Shown here in pieces: positions 44,301 to 53,300 of a DNA stretch of 64,000 bases. Within the stretch, counting starts at the first letter, position 1. Each line of letters begins with the position of its first letter. This stretch comes from Chamaelirium japonicum (Eukaryota; Streptophyta; Magnoliopsida; Liliales; Melanthiaceae): the NCBI GenBank assembly GCA_947650365.1, contig OX393549.1, positions 21,504,572 through 21,568,571 of the forward strand. Reading direction: 5' to 3'. Under the pieces are notes generated by a model. The model did no database searches and was not told the origin of the DNA. It was given only the letters and a program-made list of their open reading frames with translations. The position numbers were made by a program, and so were the translations under genes.

Positions 44301-47300
44301 CCTGGTCAATTTGTCATCCTGACCTTGGTATGGTTCAACTATGTATTAGCTCGGCTACTAGCTAGCTGCCACTAGGGTGAATGGAATTAGGCTTCACTCC
44401 CAATAGGCGGGGTCCTAGACACTTGATTCAGGATCACGAGATAACGTATCATCTATGGTTCAACTATGCCTTAGCTCGGCTACTACCTAGCTGCCACTAG
44501 GGTGAATGGAATTAGGCTTCACTCCCAATAGGCGGGGTCCTAGACACTAGATTCAGGATCACGAGATAACGTATCATTGGTGGAGATCATGTCTCGCTAC
44601 GCCAGTTCTTCGTGGATCAAGGCGACACTCGTATCATTGGAGGAGATCACATTGTAACCAAGGTTGTTAGGATCGGGATCCCACCAAGGATCATTTTGGG
44701 GGTATAGAGGGTCGGATCGTAAGATTTTACCAACTAAGAAAATCTTTAATGATAATTTAGATATATGCCAATAAACATCAATCATTTACCAAAACCAATT
44801 CAAAAACTTAAAAAGATAGACCACTTAATCAATTTAAGAGATGTAGCTCGAACGAAAGAGCCCATGCTTGCAAGAAGATCAAGGTTTGAATCTTTGCATC
44901 TCTATTATGCATTTGTAACAATGTTCCAAAACTATGAAAAAGGCTAATGTAATAACACCAAATCAACTAATACACCAATTTAACAAGTTAAATGTACCAA
45001 GTTCTTACCTCATCAAAGATATAAATATGTTGCCCATATCATGATATATCAAAAATAATAATAAACTCCATATTGTTATCCCAATGAAAGAAAAAGGAAA
45101 AAAAAAACAATCAAATCGATCATTATTCATCATCACTAATCTCGTCGTGTGGTGTCGGATGATCATGCCGGTCGCCCCAAACTGGTAATAGAGAAATAGA
45201 TAGATGAGAACCGTGAGATAAAATAACCCTAGTTGTTGACTTGTTTTTCCCTTATATATGAAAAGATGATGTGGGCCATGGCTGATATGTAGTTGTTGTT
45301 AGACCAATAACAGTCAAAGACCCAACTCAATAAAAATTTATACAATATTTGTACGACACATTAGAAATAGGTCCTTAAAAAAAAACCAGCAGACTCCCAC
45401 GATCCATGGTAGACTCCTTAGATCCCATGATTCTACCGATTCTGACAAGATTCTGGTTATCTTCTACATATTTGGGAGTCTACTTTAAGATCCGGATCGT
45501 TTTTTCCCCTGATGGATTGAGAATCCTAGGATCGGAAGATCCGGATCGGGAGTTTGATAACTATGGTTGTAACAGACCACAGCGGAAGTTACTCCCTCAC
45601 TCACGCCTCCCTCCAAGTGCCACATCAGCTCAACCCAGAGGATGTGGGGGAACAGGCCAACCCATGGTGTGGATTATAGTGGGCTAAACGACAATGAAAC
45701 TATTGTAGAGAGGTGGGTAGGCGTTTGCCTGTAACGCCACGTCAATCGTTTCTCGGAGAGCATTGCCGAAAAAAATCCGGAGTCTGTACGTCAAGGACAA
45801 TCATGCCTCAGATGCAACCCAGGTGCAAGGGGGTACACCTTTGTCTAGGCGCATGTAGGCGTAGGCGTGGACTTTTGACTATATTTTCCTAGAATTAAAG
45901 TGGGGTCTAGAGCCCCCCTTATGTTCCCCCTCCTCCCACATTATAAATGATTTTATATGAGGTAATTAAGCAAAACAAGATAGAAACACGATATAAAAAC
46001 TAATAAAGATGACAAATATCCTCAAATAGCATAAGTATAATATCAACTGAAATCTCCCATCAAATACTGATAGAGTCTAGAAATGAAATATCTAGGTTTG
46101 GGACTTAAAATAACATGTCTACAAAATTACAAATTGATGTTACAAACTTAAAATAACATGTTTAGCATTGTCAAGGGTAAAATGTATTTCGAGTTTTAGA
46201 CTCATTGTCGAAAGCACTCCAACTATCTTTAGGAATGAACCCAAATTAGAGATAAATTTGTTAGGAGACGACGGCTAGGGTTTGGAGAGGAACAGAATGA
46301 TTCCATTGAGGGACTCAAGCCCAATATATATGTACAGTAAACCCGACCCGACTATACAGTAAACCCGACCCATTACATTACATTAACACTCCCCCTCAAA
46401 CTCACGGTGGATCATGAACCGAGAGTTTGCCTAGAAAATGTCTGAAGCGAGCAGTCGTCAGTGGCTTCGTCAGAAAATCAGCAGTCTGCTCCGATGAGGG
46501 AATGAAAGGCAGGGAGATGATGTGATCAATAAACGCCTGGCGAACATAATGACAGTCAACTTCAATATGCTTTGTTCGCTCATGGAAGACCGGATTGCTA
46601 GCAATCTGAATAGCACTCCGGTTGTCACAGAAGAGAGGGGTCGGCCCGGATATCACCACTCCCAAGTCAAGCAGAAGACGTCGAAGCCAGACAATCTCGG
46701 CGGTGGTGGAAGCCATAGCCCTGTATTCGGCTTCGGTGCTGGAGCGAGCAACAGACTCCTGCTTCTTGCTGCGCCAAGAAATCAGGGAGTCACCCAGAAA
46801 CACACAGTATCCTGTAGTAGATCGACGAGTGTCTGCATCTCCTGCCCAATCTGCATCTGAGTAGGCGCGCAGTACCAACGGAGAGGTGGAGGGAAACAGG
46901 AGTGAACGGGTGATGGTGCCCCGGAGGTAGCGGATAATCCGCAGAACAGCTGCATAGTGTACTGACCGTGGAGCCTGAACAAACTGACTGACAATGCCAA
47001 CAGCATGAGCAATGTCTGGCCGGGTCATGGTGAGATAGACAAGCATCCCAACCAACCTCTGGTAGCGGGAGACATCCTGGAGTGGCTCACCATCGGTAGC
47101 GAGAAGCTTCAAATTGAGCTCCATGGGTGTATCAGCAGTACGTGTGTCAGTGAGGGCAGCATCAGTAAGAATGTCGGAGATGTACTTCTGCTGGGAGACC
47201 AACAGACCACGAGCTGACCTGGCAATCTCAAGACCCAGAAAGTAGCGAAGAGAGCCCAGGTCTTTCATCTCAAACTGACTCTGGAGGTGCCGCTGGAGAG

Positions 47301-50300
47301 AGGCGATGGTGGCACGGTCATCCCCAGTGATGATCATATCATCCACGTAGAGGAGAAGGACTGCAATGCCCTGACTGGAGGAGCGAGTGAACAGGGCATA
47401 GTCGGAGTGACGCTCAACAAACCCGGCGGCCAGAACTGCACTGCGAAAGCGCTCAAACCAGGCACGAGGAGCCTGCTTGAGCCCATAGATGGCCCGGCGC
47501 AACCGACACACGTGTCCTGGAGGAACTGAAGTGCCCGGAGGAGGAGCCATGTAGACTTTCTCGGAGAGATCACCGTGAAGAAACGCATTGGTGACATCCA
47601 TCTGATGGAGAGGCCACCCTCGAGCAGCTGCCACAGCTAAGAGGGTGCGCACAGTAGTCATCCGAGCAACTGGAGCAAACGTCTCCTCGTAGTCAATCCC
47701 ATACTCCTGGGAGAAGCCACGAGCAACGAGGCGAGCCTTGTGCCGCTCAATGGAGCCGTCAGGTCGAGTCTTGACCTTGAAGATCCACTTGCAGCTAACA
47801 GGCACCACCCCGGGGGGACAAGGCACCAACTCCCAGGTCTGGGTCCGCTGAAATGCCTCAAGCTCAACTGACATGGCCTGCCGCCACTCTGGATGTAATG
47901 CTGCCTCACAGTACGATTGGGGCTCCCGGTGAGTGTGAAGAGCAGTAAGGAAGGCCTGAAAGGATGGTGAATAGGAGGCACTGGCAGAGAAGCCAGAAGA
48001 GTCAGGAGAGTCAGTGGGAAAAGCAGAGTAACCAAACCTGTCAGGAGAGTAGTCGTATCTGGCAGGAGGGTGATGTTCGCGCGCTGGGTAGCGCCGAACA
48101 GAAGCAGGATCCACGACCGGGGAGGAGGGAGCAGCAGCATCAGGCGAAGGAGTACCAGGGAGAACCGATTCGGGAGGGGGAGCTGCAGACCGACGTACAT
48201 AGACACGAGTAATGGGTGGTGGAGGTGGTGGGGGTGGTGGCGTGGGGGACTGAGGAGGTGGTGGTGGTGGAGGCGATGGATACTGAGGAGGTGGTGGTGG
48301 TGGTGTAGTAGGCGTGGATGGAGCAACAGAAACCGGGGGTAGAACAGGGATGTGAAGATGCGAGGAGGGCGAGGAGGATGACGAAGTAGGCAAGGAAAGA
48401 TCCCGAGACTCAGGAGCAAAATACGGGACATCCTCAACAAAGGAGACGTGACGGGAGACACGGATCCGACGAGCTAAGGGATCATAGCAGCGATACCCCT
48501 TATGCTCACGACTGAGCCCCAAGTGAACACACCTAACAGACCTCGCGGAAAGTTTGGTGCGCTCATGGGGAGGAAGAAGAACGAAGCACGTGCAGCCAAA
48601 CGTGCGAAGAAGAGAGTAGTCAGGTGGGCTGGAGTGAAGGCGCTCGTGAGGGGTGGCACCGGACAGAGCAGATGACGGAGTGATATTGATGAGGTGGACA
48701 GCCGTCATGACAGCTTCAGCCCAGTAGGAGTGAGGGACAGACGCAGAGAGAAGCAAGGCTCGTGCAGTCTCAAGGACATGACGATGCTTGCGTTCGGCAA
48801 CGCCATTCTGCTCATGGGTGTGGGGACAGGACTGCTGGTGAAGAGTGCCGTGAGACTGAAGAAGCTCACGCATCTCAGAGGAGAGATACTCCTTGGCACA
48901 ATCAGACCGAAAGGTCTTGATTCGCCGACCAAACTGGGTGTGTATCATAGTGGTGAATCGCCTAAAGATGTGGGGAATTTCAGACCGATGACGCATGAGA
49001 TAGACCCAGGTGCACCTAGAATAGTCATCGATAAAACAAACATAATACATATAACCAGATAGAGATGCAACAGGAGCAGGACCCCAAATATCCGAATGAA
49101 CTAAATCAAATAAAGCATTAGACTGGGAAGTACTAGCAGAAAAAGGAAGAGCTAGATGCTTTGCCAGTCGACAACCCGTACAGACAGAGAGGGGGGAGAA
49201 AGACGCTCGACCCAAAGCGCCCGAATGGAATACGCTTTTGAGTCGATCACTAGATATATGACCTAACCTTCTGTGCCACAGGTCGGCATCAGAGGTGACA
49301 GATATGACAGACGCAACTGAAGACACATGGAGATGGTCCAACTGGTAGAGTCCTCCTGCCCTACGGCCCAGCCCAATCCTCTGACCCGTCCGCGAATCCT
49401 GCACAACACAAACAGAAGGGGTGAAGGTGACAGTCAGGCCAGAGTCGCAAAGAGAACTGATGGAAATCAAATTAATATTAAGACGAGGGGCATGATGGAC
49501 ATGGGATAGGGTCAGGCGACCAGAAGGGTCAGAGGTGGTGGTGATGGAGCCACATTGCGGAATAGGGACGAGAGTCCCATCCGCAGTGCGAACCTCCTGG
49601 TGGGTGGTAGTGGGAGAACAGTCCGTGAGGACAGTGGAGTCAAAAGTAAGGTGACAGGAGGCACCCGAATCGAAGATCCATGGAGCAGTAGTACCAGAGG
49701 TGGCAGACAAGCCGTGCGCAGTCGCGGAGCCGGTGGAGGCTATGTGGCGGAGAAGGAGCTCCTCGAGGCGCTGAAGACGGTCCGGCTCAGGCGGCGAAGG
49801 AGCTGTGGGAGCAGTGGGGAGCGGCGAGGCCTCTGCAGTAGCCGCTGCACCACCAATGTGGCGAAAGGAAGACGAACCACGTCCTCGGCCCCGTCCACCT
49901 CGACCGCCGCGTCGATCGTCGCGAGAGGTCGAAGACCAGCGGGGGAATCTCTCATCCGGACCCCAGCGGGGGTTGCGTGGAGGACGTGTAGGGCACTCGC
50001 GCTTCATGTGGCCGGGCTCCTTGCAGTAGTGACAGAAAATAGCCTCATCGGAGAACCCGGCTGCCAGGACAGAGTCGGAGCTAGGAGCAAGTGGAGGAGC
50101 ACGAGCACCCTGAGTCTGAAGGCGGGTCTCCTCGTCGACCAAGGCGAGTAGGGCATCCTCGAGCCGAGGGAGGGGCTCCCGGTGCAGGAGCTGGGCGGCT
50201 ATGAGAGCAAAGTCTGGTCGAAGTGCTGCCAGAAACTGGTGCAAGTGGCCCTCGTCGAGGTAGCGCTGGAAGTCCCGGGAGCGGGGGCAGTCACACCGCT

Positions 50301-53300
50301 CCGGAATCAGTGAGTCCAGCTCATGCCAGTAGGCACTCATCTGACTGAAAAAGTCCTGAATGGTACGCTCCCCCTGACGGGCAGACTGCGAGTCGCAGAT
50401 GAGCTGATGCCGGCGGGCGCCGCCGCGCGGGAGAAAACGGTCCCGGAGATACTCCCACATCGCGCGCGCAGTAGGAAGGCGGCCGATGGGAGCAAGGAGC
50501 GGACGAGCAACCGAGTCCAGGAGGTACGCCCGGATGGCCTGATCGTGGCGGCGCCACGTAAGAGCAGCAACGGGGACGGCCGTGGTAGTAGTCGCTGTAG
50601 AAGATGCAGCACTGCTGGTGACAGAGGACGAGCCGGAGTAGTCAGTGGGAGGAGGATCCTCGCCGGTGATGTGACCCCACAGATCACGACTTGAGAGGGC
50701 GGCCTCGACGGTGAGGGACCAGTCAGGCCAGTCGCTGGCCGCCGACAACTGGAACGCGACCGCCTTCAGCGGTGGAGAGATCGCAGCAACGGTCGGGACA
50801 GCTGGAGATGCCATGGAGGAGGCTGTAGGGTGTCGGGAGGGAATCGGGTGGGCTGAAGGGGATCGAAGGGCTGTGGGGAGGGGATCGGAGGGCCGGTGGG
50901 GACTGGAGGGTGTGCGAGGGAGGTCGGCGGTGATTGGAGGGGCCGGGGGGGGTTCGGGTGGGGTCGGGAGGGGTGCGGGTGGGGTCGGGGGGGGTCGGGG
51001 GGGTCGGGTGGGGTCGGGGGTGTTCGGCGGTGGCTGAAGGGGCCGGGGGGGGGAGCCGACGGTGACCGGAGGGGCCGGGGGGGGTGCGGGAGAGGTTCAG
51101 GCGGTGGCTGGAGAGGCCGGGGGGGGACCGGCGGTGACTGGAGGGGCCGGGAGGAGTGCGGAAGGGGTTCGGGTGGGGTCAGGAGGGGTCGGCGGTGGCT
51201 GGAGGGGCCGGGGGGGGGGCCGGCGGTTGCTGTAGGCCGGAGGGGGGGCTGCCGATCGGATGAAGGAGGCCGGAGGGGGTTGCCGGAGGTGCTGCCGTCG
51301 CCCTAGAGCTCTGATACCATGTTAGGAGACGACGGCTAGGGTTTGGAGAGGAACAGAATGATTCCATTGAGGGACTCAAGCCCAATATATATGTACAGTA
51401 AACCCGACCCGACTATACAGTAAACCCGACCCATTACATTACATTAACAAAATTAAAGTAAATCTAGGTTTCGGGTTGAACTTAGATTTTCACCAAATCA
51501 AGAGTTTTGGATGGTCTTTTGGGCACGAAAGCAATTTGGGCTGTTTAGGGGGGGCTTTTAGGGAAGAAGTAGAGAGGAAAAAGTCAAAGAATGCAAAAAG
51601 AGAAGAAAGAATTCTGGACTTTAAACCGGGCACCCTAGGCACGCCTAGCCTGGGCACAGCTAGGTACACTCGTACGCATGCCCAGGCGCACCCATGCCTC
51701 AAAGGGCCTGGGCGCTCCCTTTGCGAGGTGCCAGGCTTGAGCTTTAAGGAGCATTGTGTGCCTAGGCGTGCCTTTGACTTCATAGGCAGCTAAACTAGCG
51801 TGGACACTCATGAACAGATATTGTTACCAAGTCGGAAATTTGTTTTTCAGGAAAACCGAGTATAAAACGCAACTTAATCATAAATGTTTGCTATGGAATA
51901 AAACACATTTTTTTGGAAAAAAGGCAAGTCAGAAAAATAAAAACATGAAGTCCACATTTTAATCGCGTTTTTTTGAAAGAAAAAAAAGGCAAGTTGAAAA
52001 AAAGGATATTGTGTTTAAATAACTTGTTTTGTGTTGTTAATTTAATCTTTTTTGCTCTCTTTTGCTTATGGTTAATATGCTAATTACTTGTCTTATATTT
52101 TTTGTTAATGCATTCTTTATTTGTACCTACTTAGGTGTTTGTTATCAATGTGTTAGTGTTGTCTTACTTGCTTAGTTCTTATTATTAATGTGGTCTTTAC
52201 TTTAGATTATTTATTGGCTTAGTTCTTGTTAATGTCTTTTGACTCGCCAACTGCTAAATTCTTATTGTTAATAATGTGGTCTTGGTTATGGTTTTAAAAC
52301 TCAGCTGATTCTGGTATGTACCGGCCGATACATACCGGTTTTTTGCCAACCGTGACCGATACCCCCCCGAAACCAATACCTCCCTCGTATCGACCGAGTT
52401 GAACTTGGTATCGTCATGTATCAGCCGGTACGCCCGAGTTCAACTCGGTACCATTTTATAAATATTTTTTTCTGATTTACTTTTAGTTTTTTTTATAGAT
52501 CTCTTCTATTATATTAATCCAAGAAGAGAGAAAATCTTAGATTTATTTTTCAAAAATTAGAAGATTGATAAAAACAGTTAAGGATGCTCTCCTCATTATT
52601 AACCATCCCCATTTACCATCTCACACCCCCATTTAAGAATAAAGCAACAAGAAAAAGATGCGATCAGACAACTAGAAAAGACAAATTTAATGACGTTGGA
52701 CAATTTACCTATATCCTCCCTTCACGGGCAGTTTTATTATGCTCCGAGGCAAAAATAAAAGACGGTACAAGAATTTCAGGGTATGACAACTAATCATCTA
52801 TAAATACTCCCTGCAGTTAGGGTTTACATCAGTGTTTTCAGAGGCGGGGGCGTAAGGCGGGGCGTTTTGCCTGATGTGGGGCGGGGCGTAAGCCCCAGGG
52901 CGTGGGGCGTAAGCCCCACGGATTTTTTATTTTTTAATTTAAAAAATATATAGAAATAAAAAAATATTATATAAATAGTGAAAATAGATTAAAAACAAAC
53001 AAAATAAAAAATATTATGAACAAACAAAGCATTTAAGCCTACAAAATTGGTTGATAAATCACAAATATATACAAAACGATAATAAAAATGAACTTATCAT
53101 TGTCTTTCAAGATCATTTAAGATCTAATTCTAAATTTCTAACCAAAATTCAAACTATCTACGTTTATATTCCATAAATTCTATCATTCTATACATGATAT
53201 ATAACCAATTTAAAACAACTTTAGTTCCCAAGAATGTCATAATCGCCATCCAAGAGAGTAAGACGCATATAAAAGATCACACGGTAGCAATTAAATCATT

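Larger units (their letters stand above)
46259..51449 (-). mobile_element. Intact Ty1/copia retrotransposon (5191 bp)
   Basis: Two identical 130-bp LTRs (TGTTAATG...CCTAACA on the minus strand), a perfect 5-bp duplication AAATT on both sides (46254-46258, 51450-51454), an initiator-Met primer site, a polypurine tract and one uninterrupted gag-pol frame. Short LTRs and a single frame fit the small copia lineages such as Ale/Retrofit, which is not proven here. Identical LTRs mean a recent insertion. It lies antisense to the LIN-like gene. Confidence 0.95.

Noticed and set aside
47658..48461. 267-codon frame on the minus strand within copia
   Set aside because: Shadow frame of the Pro-rich linker and RT part of the copia polyprotein.
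50711..51306. Gly/Arg-rich frames on the plus strand upstream of copia
   Set aside because: G-rich complement of the copia leader; not conserved coding sequence.
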